Source of the DNA: Eonycteris spelaea
Taxonomy: Eukaryota; Chordata; Mammalia; Chiroptera; Pteropodidae
Direction: 5' to 3'
Assembly: GCA_003508835.1 (NCBI GenBank)
Contig: PUFA01000084.1
Location: 558,001-622,000 of the forward strand
Length of the DNA stretch: 64,000 bases
The translations under genes were made by a program, and so were the position numbers. Shown here in pieces: positions 43,931 through 57,000 of this stretch (its first letter is position 1; the number at the start of each line of letters is the position of its first letter). The notes beneath the pieces are model-generated. The model had not been told where the DNA came from, made no database searches, and saw only the letters and a program-made list of their open reading frames with translations.

Positions 43931-44692
43931 AATTGTACTTCTCCATGAGTATCTGACTCCAGTAACTTAATCTTGCCCACCACCGACTTTCCAGCATCCA
44001 GCATAGCTAGTCAAGTACTTTCATAAAACTTTCAATAGATCTGCTAAGCACGTGTTCTTCCAACATGCCTACCGTGCCGGCTTCCCCCTAATTTACTTCC
44101 TCCACTGCTGCTTCCAGAATAGAAACAGACAGGCTATTGGAAACACTCTTAAACTTCAAATGGTTTTAAACAGGAGGTAACAGGGTTAAATTTGCAATTT
44201 TGAGATTATGCTGACTGCGGGTGTAAAATAAAAGGAGAAAGAAGATGGATGGGTCGGTTAGGCATTATTTCAGTATACTACTATTTCAGTTCTAGAAAAA
44301 CTTGGATCCTATACATTTAACTGTGGTTTTCTGTTACCATTATTTCGTGGTACTCTCCACGCCTTCATAGATGAAGCTGCTTACCCCCGCGAAACCTCTA
44401 AACCCTGCTGCCCTCCACGAACCCGTTCAGGAATGTTCACTCCTCTCCACTGCGAGCCCCAAATTCCCTTGGACTCTGCCGGCCGAGTCCAGGGGCCACA
44501 CTCGGCACAGCCAAGCTCGTCCTACCCGAGGTCGCACAAGGGCCGCTCCGGGGTCAATGGTTCTTTGAAGGACCAAGTCCAGAGAGTAGCTAAGGGAGAA
44601 GGGTAACTAAGAAGGAGCGAAAAGGGGGAGAAATCATGAAATGCGACTCTGGGACAGGGAACCGATAACGAGGAACAGGGAATAAGGTTTAC

Positions 44693-44800
44693 CAAAGCGA
44701 ATCCTCGAACACTCCCACTACAGCTTCCCTCAGCGCCTCAACTACCGGCTTAAACGCGCCACGCCACTCGTGCGACAAAGGACACGCTTTATTTTCCTGC
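44693..44800 (-). other. GTF2E1: GTF2E1 exon 1 (5'UTR), probable
   Basis: A splice donor TTTG/GTAAAC after 44693 on the minus strand follows CpG-rich sequence just inside the promoter. It would join to the acceptor of exon 2 at 39952. The transcription start is unknown; TATA-like AAATAAAG and TTTTAAAA lie upstream near 44790 and 44820. Inference from gene layout; needs transcript evidence. Confidence 0.5.
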
Positions 44801-44816
44801 GACCCTTGAAAAGCTA

Positions 44817-44968
44817 CCTTTTAAAAGGCCGGCCAATCAGCACAGTGAAGACGTCAATCAAGACAGTTACACTGATTGGCCAGTGGAAGTGAAGGCTCTG
44901 CCCCCATAGCCAGCTCTGATTGGCCTACAATCCGGAACAGGCGTTAACCCCAGGAATGCAGTGGCAAG
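44817..44968. promoter_or_regulatory. GTF2E1-RABL3 bidirectional core promoter
   Basis: Three CCAAT boxes: 44833-44837 on the plus strand, 44875-44879 and 44919-44923 on the minus strand, the last two 44 bp apart. A near-CRE GACGTCA lies at 44850-44856 and an ETS-type CCGGAA at 44932-44937. The 12-bp palindrome ccttttaaaagg is at 44817-44828. AAGATGGCG at 44966-44974 is a YY1-type site over the RABL3 start codon. The two genes diverge from here, with under 300 bp between the RABL3 ATG and the GTF2E1 exon 1 donor. Factor binding is inferred from motifs only. Confidence 0.65.
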
Positions 44969-45014
44969 ATGGCGTCCCTGGATCGGGTGAAGGTACTGGT
45001 GTTGGGAGACTCAG
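44969..45014 (+). CDS. RABL3: RABL3 exon 1
   Basis: ATG at 44969 in 'gcaagatggcgtccctg'. Encodes [15 protein letters not shown] and the first base of Gly16. Donor CTCAG/GTGAGC after 45014. The P-loop is split by intron 1 between GDS and GVGKS. The first ATG of the transcript is assumed; no upstream in-frame ATG is seen in the short leader. Confidence 0.96.
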
Positions 45015-48000
45015 GTGAGCTGCTCAACCCACTCTGGGGCTCCCGACACTTTTGAGTTATCCGATAACTACTACTTCCTCCCCCAGCCAGCTAACTGGCT
45101 CCGCCCTGAGGCCGAAATCCCTCTCAAGGCCTAAAGACTACACTTCCCAGAGGACTTTGCTCTGTTTGACGAGGTGATGGCGTCCCGCGGATGGGCGCGG
45201 AGTCCGGGAGCTCCTCGGCATTCCCATTTTTCCACTTCAGTCTCCAGGGCGACCGTAGCATAGCGTGCATTGTCAGTTCCTTTGTTTTAAAAGATAGGGA
45301 GACTGAGTATTGTTTTGGGTGCCGTGCTAAGACAGAAGTTAAGACTGTGCCTTCAAGAGATTCGTTCATTAAGGTAGTCAAACGTGCACTTAAGAACAAT
45401 GAAACTGTTCCAAGTGCTTTGCATATACTAACTTATTTAATACTGAGATCAGCCATATTACGCCATTCTACAAGTGAGAAATGAAGCCGAGAGATGTAAA
45501 TGACAGATTCAGTTTGAACCAAAGTCCACATACTTAAACACTAAGGTATATTATAAAATGAAATATTGGATGGTAGGCCTGTTTTACTGTCAGCTGGGCT
45601 TTCTGATTTCTTTGCTCTCTTTAATTTTAATTGAAAACCTGTTATGTGCTAGATTGCAAGAAATAGAGAAATTAAGATAAGGGCCATATTATGTAGTAGC
45701 TAATACTTAAAGCTGAGCCCACTTTAGTCCTAGTGTTAAAATTCTTTTGACCCCTTGGCATTTGAAAAGTATTGAAGTCTGCATTTCCTCTTCCCACCTT
45801 ACTATCATTCTCTTTCTCAGCATAGCCTTCCCTCCTATGCTCCTTAAGAACTTGGAATAAATGCTGACCTTTCAGTTTATAGATGTGCATTTTTGGAGTT
45901 GACCTTTGAATATGTGTTGTGAGTAAAGTCATTGTTCCTGATGCTTGGAGGTAGAGAGGATATACCCCAAAGAGCTTGAAAACTACCCTTACAGAACTGA
46001 ATAACATTGTCAAGGAGAAGAAAAGATTGAGAACATTTTCACATTGTCTGAAGATTACTTACATTAATAAAATATTTTACAGAGAGCATATTTAAATTTC
46101 CCTTGAAGTTGTATTATGAAATTCTAAACAAAATCCATTTATGTCAACTCCATTTCTTTAGCTAGAAGTGGTGCTGAAGTTAATAAAATCACTCAGTTTT
46201 ACAGCTGAGGGAAGTAATGGTGGTCTAAAGGGATTTGGTAATACCAACAAGTAGGATTTAGAACTGAAATACAGAGCTAACACAGTTTCATGTAATTTGA
46301 AGTGGGCATTCTCTCTTTTCATAATTCCCTTTTCTATTTCATCTCATTATCTGTTTGTGCTACATGTTGTTAGAACTCGTCGATTTATTTTTCCAAAAAT
46401 ATTTTACCTACTGTATAGCAAGCACTATATTAGGTGCCGGGGTTATAACTCTGGAATCAATACATTACGTAACAGGGTTGAACGGGCTGCTTTATTAAAT
46501 GTGGAGAAGTGATCAGGCAATTAGTAAGATTTTTTTCATTATAGTTTAGTTGTAAAACAGAAAACACAACCATGTGCATCAGGAAAGTGATTGATCTTGT
46601 CACACATTCACTGATATTAGACGATATGTGCAAAGTCAGTTGTTTCCTTTTTATCAGTTCCCTTTTAACAGTGATTTGCTATCTGACAGGTTAGAATATA
46701 CTTTTTACAATTCATCTGCCTTCGCATTCAAACTTCAAAGTTCACTTTTGAATAACAGCTTATTTTCCTCATGAAATTTTGAAGATTTTACCAATATATA
46801 AAGGAATGATTTGGGATTTAGGGGTTTGTTTTGTATCCCATAGAGATATCTGATAATTTAGTAAGGAATTCTATTCTGAAAGTCTCACTTACCAACTTCT
46901 CTTTGTTCTTTCAGAGATAAGGGATAAGCATAATACATTACCAACAACTGTATTTGGAGTTGATACTTATTTAATTGCATTGGGTCTTCTACCGCAGCAA
47001 ATCGATGCATTTTTAAAATCTAATTTAGTTCAACAGTGAAAACAGAATCATAACCTCCAAAAATTCTTAAAGAAATAAACAGCCATTATTTCTGGTGCTT
47101 TGATTTTTCTTCCTGTTTAGAGTTCATCCAATGTTAGCTAACTCATCACCCAAAGCAGTTAATTTATGGAGAGCTATACAATGTTACTGTATAAAGATGC
47201 TTACTCTGATACAGTTAAGCTTAACTAGAAGCTCAGGCCTTGCATCAAGCTAGTAATTAAATGCCCAGATATATACCTCCAACATAAACTTACATGCAAA
47301 AACAAAAACAATATGCCCTAAAGATCATACATGGATGCTATGCAATAGATACAAAGACAAAGCTAAGTTTGAGTACACAAAAAACTTATATGTCTTTGCA
47401 AAAATGAAAATAAAAGGGAAACCTGGGGAAATATATTAGCCAAATGTTTCACTAATATATAAAAAGTCATGTAAACTGAAAACACTAAAACCCAATAGAT
47501 AAATGGGCAGAGCACATCAATAGGTGATTTGCAATAGAGGAAAGACAATTGATTAACAAATATGATAGTAATGTATATCTTTACCTGGAGTAAAGAAATG
47601 CAAACTAAAGCAAAATGTCACTTTTTTCTTCTCTTTTCAAATTAACAAAGATGAAGAAAGCAAATACATGATATTGCTGAGGTACAATAAGACCATACTG
47701 TTTATGAGTTCATTCATTGATTCAGGCAAATGTGCATGACTGATGGCAGAGTAACCAGATGAAAGTTGTTGGTATATATCAAGAACTTTTCACCACCGCC
47801 ACCACCCACCACCAAAAATAAATAAATAAATAAATAACTTTAAATATTCATTTCCTTTTACATATTAATTCCACTTCTGGAAAATTATACTAAGGAAATA
47901 ATTTTAATTTAAATGAAAGTTTAAGCGAATCTTTTCTTAGCATAGTGAAAAATTTTAAACACCCTGAATATCTAATAATGAGGAAATGGTTAAGTAAATT

Positions 48001-51000
48001 GCTATGTCTGAACTACAGTGAAGACAAACATGTTTAGGAAGATTCTGTAATAACATGGAAAATTTTAGTCACTAAATAAAAACTAATTACGGCCCTTTAC
48101 TGAGCACTGGAAAAAAATGAGCAAAACTCCGTGCCAATCCTCAAAAAAAGTTAAAACTAAACAGAGGGAATAACACCTATAAACAAACAAGTATAATAAT
48201 ATTTTAAGTGTTGTGTAGAAAAATGTAGAGAATACAGTGGGGACCCAGAGGATGATGGATGATGTGCTTAGTCAGAAAAGATTTTATAACCAGAGTGATC
48301 CTGGTCTTGGCAGATGAATTCACTAGGCCAATGATGAAGGAAAAATGGAGGAGGGGGATAGGTAGAATATTCCAGACAGAACTAGCTGTGTAAACAAAGG
48401 CTTACGTGTTATTGTTTTTTAAGTACACCATGTATATAGTCATAGTAAAAACCTGCAAATAGGAAAACCTTGCTTATAGAATTAAATAAACCTACATGTT
48501 GACAATAGTCCTCTTTAGGTGATTTTTTTCTCTTTTTTTAAAAAATACTTTCTAGATTGTTTGTAAAGGTAATTTCTTTTTCTTTTTTTTAGGTGAGGCA
48601 ACCCTTGGTTGACCTCACAGATTGCAAGGACCTTGTCAGTTTACAATCTTTATTTTATTTTTATTTTTTTTATGCCTATAGCACCGGTCTTCCTAGGTGT
48701 TTCCCATCCAAGTACTAACCAGGCCCGATCCTGCTTAGCTTCCAAGATCAGACAGGATCAGGTTTGTTCAGAGTAGCATGGCTATAGACTATAAAGGTAA
48801 CTTTTTATAATAAAAAATAAACATAAATGATATATTCATATGCAATGATACACACAAAGAAATGGTCTAAAGTTTTGATACAACTAAGGAAGCATAAAGA
48901 TTTACCAACTGTGCTTGTCATAATGGCATCAAAATGCTATTAATTGAATGAGCGACTATACATGGATGTACAGTGGAGTCAGAAAAGATTTTATAACTAG
49001 AATGATGCTAGTCTTGACAGATTAATTCACCCTTGACAGATAACCTAAATGAGGGAGAGCTCATTTTCTTTCTTCTTCATACAGATCTCCACATGCTAGG
49101 TTGTCCTGAACTCAGGAGATCTAAAAGAAAATCAAGTGCTGCCTTAAGGTAAAGGGCCATGATCTAGAAGAGGGAGTAAGGTTCTCTTTTTCCATGTGGT
49201 TGGAACTAGAGTGTCTAAATAGGAATTGTGAAACGGTGAGTCCCTGTCATGGATAGTGTACAAGAACAGTCTTGAAGACCATCTAACAGGTGCTATGGAA
49301 GGATTCTCTCCATTGTCAGTCAACATAGGATTACCTCCAAGATTTGTCAATATTCTACAATTCTGATGAAAGGCTCAATAGGTGAAACCACTCAAAGGAA
49401 AAGGATTTGTTCAAGTGAAATTGTCCTAGTGCAGTAGTTCTCAAAGTGAGGCACTTGGACTAGTATTAACTAACAACCACCAGAGAGTTTGTTAGAAGTG
49501 CAAAAAGTTTGAGTTCCATGACAGACCTGCAGAATCAGAAACTCTGAGGGCAGGACCCAGCATTCTGTGTTTTAACAAGCCTTCCATAATTCTGATGTGA
49601 AATTTGAGAGACCTACTTTCCTCAACTGTCTGTTTATTAATAAAGCTTATTAAATGGTTGATATGGTGAACACCCTTTAAACAACTATATTTTACATACA
49701 ATAACTGCATATTCTCAGTCCTACTTTTGTCATAATTGATTTCAGCATGTCTCATATGCTCTTGTATCTTTTACAGGTGTTGGGAAATCTTCACTAGTTC
49801 ATCTTCTGTGTCAAAATCAAGTACTGGGAAATCCGTCATGGACTGTGGGCTGCTCAGTAGATGTCAGAGTATGTTTCCTAATTTTAGTTTTTTAGTAGTC
49901 ATTAAAGATAACTCATTCAATCTATATAATCAAATTACATTACTATGGTCAAGACTAAGTAATGATAATAGCCGATCTTTATTAACACCTGCTCTGTCCT
50001 GGGTAGTATGCCAAATGTTTTACCTGTCTTTTCTTACTTAATCTTTTTTAAACTGAGATACAGCTGCATAAACTAAGGCATAGAGAAGTAAGGTAACTTG
50101 ACGAAATTCACTCAGTGCGTAACAAAGCAGAGTCAAGGTTTGATCACCATTAGTCTGAATCCAGACTTAAGTTTTAATTACTATGCTGTACATCTGGAGT
50201 TTACTTTACATATTCCATAAATAATTCTTCCTAAGGCTTTGCCACTGAGACATCCAACTTTTGGCTAGAAATATAGTGCAAAGGCAAAAGCTTCTGGAGA
50301 TTTATGTCTAGGTCATCTCTTCTAGCTCACATGTAGGAAACAGGTGCAGTTTCCAACTGAATTAAGTTATCTTCCCAGATATTGTTAGTGTTGGCTAATT
50401 CCAGCTAGTCCTGTCCAAGAGTCTGTTCTGCTGACATACCTCTCTCCACTGAGTTAAGAAATAAATAGGGAAGGAATGGTGGTTAGCTAGATTGACAGTT
50501 ATTTTCCTTCAGTTCTTTGAAGCTCTTGTTCCACAGTCTGTGACTTATATTGCCTTGCACATGCTCTCTCTTTCTCTCTTGATTTGTTCACCTCTTTTTT
50601 TGTTTGCCTCTTTACATCTTCAAGAAATAGGAAATGAGTCTGTATACTACTTTGTAATTTCTTGATGTTCCATAAGTGAAAGTATTGATATACATTTAAT
50701 TAACGCAAATTCCAGTACTCCGGGTAAGAAAAGCAGAGGCCTCTTAACAAGTACTCCATCTTCACAAACAGCTGCTTTAGAGATTGCTCTGTGCTCAGTG
50801 CAAAAAGCATCTTTTGGGGAACTATTTCCAAATGTCAGCAACAATGTTAATTTAGGTGAAACCTTTCCTGTGTCAAGTTTGCAAGAAAATTCTTCAAATG
50901 AGTTTCTATCAAATACATCAAATATATTGTATCATTGGAGCATCACCAGGAACTAGACAAATAAAAAGTAAAGGTATTATTGAAAAGGAGAAATATTCTC

Positions 51001-54000
51001 ATCCTAAAGCTATTCCTCAAGGTACTGTTGTATAACTGCAGAGCCTGCTTTTTGAAAGATATAAAACATGTTTTCATACAGGTAATTCAGTTAGTTATGC
51101 ATTCTGAGAGTTCTTGCACAAATAGTAAAATGATAAAAAGTTTGGTCAGTTTCAGAACTGGATTTAAATAATTTTTTGAAAGTAAAAAAAACTTTTCAGA
51201 CTAATAATTATTACTTTTTAAGATAATTTCTTCTCTCTAGTTGCTTTTAAATTTTTTTTGTAATCTTTAATGTTCTGTAGTTTTGCTAACCTATATCTAG
51301 GTGTGGATTAGCTTTTAGTCATCCTATTCAGAAGTTGTTCTTCTCATGCCTGTCTTCATTTTTCAAAATGTTTGTCACCCTTCATTCTCTTTTTTTGAAC
51401 TTCTGTTAGATTTTTGTCCTCTATATCTTTTAACTGTGCTTATGTTTTTTATTCTTGCTTGGTGCATCCTGGATAATGTAGTACTGTCTACCTTCCAGTT
51501 AACTAAGAATCTCTTCACCTGTGTTTAATCTGCTTTTTACTATATCACTCAATTTTTAATTTTAGTAACTATAATTTTTAGATGTTCTTTTGATTCTTTT
51601 TCAAATATCAAAAATTTTCAAAATATCTTAACCTTTCACTATGGTTTTACTTTTTCTTCTTTGTCCTTTTTTTTCCTTTTTTTCTATTTCCTTTTTAATC
51701 ATTTTAAACATACTATTTAAACATACTATTTTGTGGTTTCTTTTGGATTGTTTTTTTTTTTTTCAGAGTGGAGAATAGATATCCTACTTGCTGTATATCT
51801 TGACTCTATGAAAATGTGACTTTTTGTGTGGTTTGTAATTCTTCGAAGATGATTACATCTTCAGCAGGATTTTTTCCTCTTCCTTGTGGAAGTCCTATAT
51901 GCTGTGCGTTTTAATTCTGTTGCTGTCAGAGCCCTTGGGTTTTCAGTGGTCCTTAAAATTTCTCAGCTAGGGTTTCCTTGCCATCTAGATCATGTTTCCC
52001 CTAATATCTTTTCTGCTTTCCTGAGCTAGTGGATAGAGTTTTTCCTATTCCCTTTCACTGACTGGGCAGATCATCAACAGTCTAAATTTCTGAAGGGAAA
52101 TACAGTCTTGTCTTTGTCACTCACCCACATATAAAAGCTGGAAAACAGATCTCTATTCCTGGATGGGCACTAAAACTCCAGGGACCAGCCCCTGAAACTA
52201 TATCTGAATCTAGGTCAGTTCCCACTTCTCACTCTGATTTTAAGTTTTTCATTTCTGGCTTCTGGGAATTTCCCATTCTTTCTTTTGAATGTATCTTCTT
52301 TATTTATTCATTTATTTTATATTTTATGGCATTTCTGTGCATTTCATGTCAGAGGGAACTTGGAGGGAACTTGTCTGTCATTTCAGCCTATCATGTTTCC
52401 AAATTCTTAGATATGGAAGAAAAACAAATTCTAGAGAGTTAAATGGCAACTTTATGTAACTTTGAGAGATCTAATAGCAAGTTCTGGACAAAATCTCCCT
52501 TTGGACTTTTCTAGCTCCCTTTCTGTGAGATAACATATTGAAAAGAAATATATTTAAACTCTCACTTCTTGGGTCAATCCCCATATTGCCTTTTGCTTCT
52601 TAAAGAGTGAACTTAGACAAATAAGTTTACTTCTCTGAGCTTTAGTATGTCATCTTCAAAGTAAAGGTAAATAACACCTGCTTCTTCTAGCCTACAGGTC
52701 TGTAAGGAGGATCAGTGAAGCTTAAGATAGGAATTTAAGGTATAGTGCTTTACAATTTGAAATTGGTTCAGATTTCCCCCCTACCCTCCGCCTGCCCCAT
52801 TGCCCCTGTCCTGTCCCCTTATCCCATACCCAGAGCTCAGTCTGCTCATGTAATTTACCTTTTCTCTCCCTGCCCCCCTTCTTATTGAATTGGCTAAATC
52901 TCCAGTGCAATAGTAAATAGAAATGGTAACCGAGGACATCCTTGTCTCAATCCCAATCTTGGGAAATTTTCAATGTAATATCCTTACGTATGATATTTGC
53001 TCTAAGATTTTTTTGTAGATATGCTTTATCAAATTAAATTCCTTTCTGTTCCTGTCTTAATGAAAATTTGTATCATGAACTAGTGTTAGGTTTTATCAGT
53101 TGCTTTTTCATGATAATCATAATGTTCCAGCTTTATTTTTTGAATATGGTGAATTATATTGATTTTTAAATGTTAAATCAACTGTATACTTGAAGTAAAT
53201 CCAACTTGGTCTTGATGTATTAGTTACATATCACTAGATTCAGTTGCTAATATCTTTTCAAATATTTGCATCTAATATTGGCCTATCATTTTCCTTCTTA
53301 TAATCTCCTTACGGAGTTTTAGTATCAGGGTTATACTAGCTTCATTAAATGAGCTGGGAATTGTTATTTATGTATCTGTTCTTTGGAAGAGTTTATGTAA
53401 AATTAGTATTATTTCTTTCATAAATATTTGAAAGAAGTCACAGGTGAAACCATTGGCCTAAAGTTTTCTTGGTGAGAGATTTTTAAATAACATTAAGGAA
53501 AATATGAAAATAACTATATTCTTGTGTTGATTTGGTTAACATGTTTTTTCTGCTTCAAAAAAAATTGTCAAAAAAATTTTGATATCCTCTATTGTCTTTC
53601 AATATAAGTAGAATTTTTAGTAGTATTTATTACTTTTTTCATATGGCTTTTCTTTTTATTTTCTTGAACAGTCTTGCCAAAGGTCTATCAAGGATCAGTT
53701 TTGGGCTTTATTGATTTTCTCTATTTTATATTTGTTTTCTACTTCATTAATTTCTGCCCTTTTCTTTGTTATGTCCATACTTTATTTGGATTTAATGTGG
53801 TGTCTTTTTTCTAACTTCTTGAAATTGGTATTTTCATTGATTTTTTTTTTCAGGCTTCCTTTTAGAGCACTAAGGCTCTAAATTTTTAACTAGGCACAGT
53901 TTTAACTGTATCTCTGAAATTTTGTTCATAATCATTCAGTTCAAAGTACTGATTTCCATTGTGATTTCTTCTTTAACTCATGGGTCTTTTAGAAATGTGC

Positions 54001-57000
54001 CACTTAATTTCCAAACATTTTAAGATGTTTATTATCTTTTAATTATTGCTTTCTAGCTTACTTTTATTATCTTTAGAACATGTGCTATATGATTTTGTCC
54101 TTTGAAATTTGCTGAGATTTGGTCAATTTCAGTAAATATTTCATGTGCACATCAAAAGTACATATTTTGTAGTTCTAAATATATAATGTTATATCAGTTT
54201 AAGGTGTGCAACATAATTATTTGATGTGTGTATATTACAAAATGATTACCTCCTTAAGTTTCATTAACGTCCATCACCTCACATAGTTTCAAATTTAATT
54301 TTCAGTGATGAGAACTTTTAGATCTTAGGGTCCATCAACAGATAAATGGATAAAGAAAATGTCCATCAGCAGATAAATGGATATATATGTATACGTATAT
54401 ATATACTAGTGAAATATTATTTAGCCATAAAAAGGAAATCCTGCCATTTGCAACAACAAATACTTATAAATATATGTACTTATTATAAGTAGAATATAAT
54501 TAAATTTTTTAATAAAATTTTTTATTTTTTTAATGACTTTTGTTTTTTAATAAATTTTTTCATTTGGCATACAATATTATATTACTTTCAGGTGTACAAC
54601 ATAGCGATTAGACATTTATATAACTTATGAAGTAATCACCCTAAGTCTAGTACCTGTCTGACACCACGCATAGTTATTACAATATTACCGATTATATTCC
54701 CTATACTGTACTTTATATCCCAGTGACTGTTTCTATAACTGCATATCTTAATCCCTTTCCCTTTTTCATTCATTTTTCATGCCCCTCCCATCTGGCAACC
54801 ATCAAAATGTTCTGTGAGTTTGTTTCTATTCTTTTATTCTTTTATTTTGTTTTTTAGATTCCACATGTAAGTGAAATCACATGGTATTTGTCTTTCTCTG
54901 ACTTCACTTAGCATAACACCTTCTAGGTTTACCTATGTTGTTGCAGATAGCAAGATTTCCTTATTTTTTATGATTAAGTAAATATGTACCACCTCTTCTT
55001 TATCCATTCTTCTATTGATGGACACTTAGGTTGCCTCTATATCATAGCTATTGTAAGTAATGCCACAATGAGTTAGTGTTTTGGGTTCCTTCAAATAAAT
55101 ATCCAGAAGCCTGATTGTTGAGTCCTTCTTTATACTTTGTTATAGCCTCCTCATAGTCTTTTAACATTTCTTGTAATACTGATTTGGTGGTGATGAACTC
55201 TTTTAGGTTTTTCTTGTCTGGGAAGCTCTTTATTTGTCCTTCAATTCTAAATGGTAGCATTGCTGGATAGAGTAGGTCCCTGCTTTTCATTACTTTGAAA
55301 ATTTCATGTCAGTCCCTCTGGCCTACAAAGTTTCTTTTAAGAAATTGACTGACAGTCTTATTGGGAGCTCCTTTGTAGGTAACTACCTGCTTTTCTCTTG
55401 TTACTTTTAAGATTCTCTCTTTGTCTTTCATCTTTGGCATTTTAATTATAATGTGTCTTGCTGTGGGCCTTTTTGAGTTCATCTTGTTTGGGAGTTTCTG
55501 CGCTTCCTGGACTCATATGCCTGTTTCCTTCACCAGGTTAGGGAAATTTCCCTAATTATTTCTTCAAATAGGTTTTCAATTCTTAGCTCTCTCTCTTCTC
55601 CTCTGGGACCCCTATTATGCAAAAGCTGGTACACTTGATATTGTCCCAGAGGTCCCTTAAGCTATCCTCATTCTTTTGGATTCTTTTTTTTTTTCTTGCT
55701 GTTCTGATTGGGGGTTTTCTGATACCTTGTCTTACCAAATCACTGATTCAGTCCTCTGCTTCATCTAATCTACTCTTGATTCCCTTTAATGTATTCTTCA
55801 TTTCTGTTACTATATTCCTCATTTCTGACTGGTTCTTTTTTATATTTTCTGTCTCCATTTTTATGTTTCCTATTTCTTTATTAAAAGTTCTCACTGAGTT
55901 CATCTGCTCTTCCCCTACATTCATTGAGCATCCTTATAACCAATGTTTTGAACTCTGTTTCTAGTAGATTGCTTATCTCCATTTTATTTAGTTCTTTTTC
56001 TGGAGTTTTGTTCTGTTCTTTCATTTGGGACATATTTCTTTGTCTCCTCATTTTAGCTATCTCCCTGTGTTTGTTTCTGTGTATTTGGTAGAGTTGCTGT
56101 GTCCCCTGGTCTTAGTAGAGGGCCTTATGTAGTAGGTGTCCTGTGGAGCCCAATGATACAGTCTCCCCAGTCACTTGAGTTCAGTGCTCCAAATGTGTCC
56201 CTTATATGGGTTGTGTGTGCCCTCTTTTTGTAGTTGAGCCTTGATTGCTGTTGGCACAGCAGTGAGAGGGATTGACCCTCAGGCTGATTGGCCGTGAGGA
56301 CTGGCTGTGACTACAGCAGAGGAGCTATTATACAGGGGCTGACCCTCTGGAGCAGGATTCACTTTAGCGGGGCTCTGATGCCTGCTGAGTTTACCCTCTG
56401 TGTGTGTTGTCTGTGGCGGTGCTCTGGTGTGGTCTGAAGCTGGCCATTGGGTGCGTTGGTTCTGGGGGCTCTTGAGGGTGGAGGGGAGAGGGACTCTGGT
56501 GTAGGCCAAGGTCAGCTACTGCCTGTGCTTTGCCTATGCCCTGCCTAGGACCACCTTGTATGAGCTATAAAGTGATCTGCAGATGATTGCCACTTGTGCT
56601 GTGCCTGGAGGTACCTGAGAGAGGCTAAACTGCAAACCAAGACTGGCTGCTGATAGCCCCAGGCTTAGGACTACTTAGCAAGAGGTACCCAGCATACCAA
56701 TGCCAGATGCTTATTGTTTGGGGTTTTGAATCTTTGAGAGATTTTAGAAAGTTCACAGCATGAGTCAAAACAGGCCATTTGTATGGAAGTACCACTGGAG
56801 GCTGCTTGGGTGGACCTCCAGGTTAGGTGGGGCCCGGGTCTCAGAGAATCACCAGGGCAGGGCAAATGGCATCCATCTATGCCTGCAAGCAGGGTTGGGG
56901 AGGGTTCAACAAAGGAACAGTGGCTTCTGCCAGCATTTTTGTCTAGGGGGGACCTACCCCTCCAGTCCATGCCCTGAAGCCAGATAATTCATTTCCTCTC

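Larger units (their letters stand above)
44340..45200. promoter_or_regulatory. CpG-enriched region around the two transcription starts
   Basis: CpG dinucleotides, rare elsewhere in the window, cluster here (for example 'ctgccggccgagtcc', 'aagggccgctccggggtc', 'gtcccgcggatgggcgcgg'). The region spans both first exons, as expected for a housekeeping bidirectional promoter. Island criteria were not computed. Confidence 0.65.

Noticed and set aside
44371..44568. Open frame in the CpG-rich promoter
   Set aside because: Long frames are expected in GC-rich DNA; no match to a known protein and no start or splice support.
45177..45190. Second 'gatggcgtcc' as an alternative RABL3 start
   Set aside because: It lies in intron 1 past the exon 1 donor; the following frame does not give a P-loop and has no donor.
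48680..48791. Genuine 5S rRNA gene
   Set aside because: Linked to a SINE body and A-rich tail with a target duplication, has internal deletions, and lacks a T-run terminator right after the 5S part.
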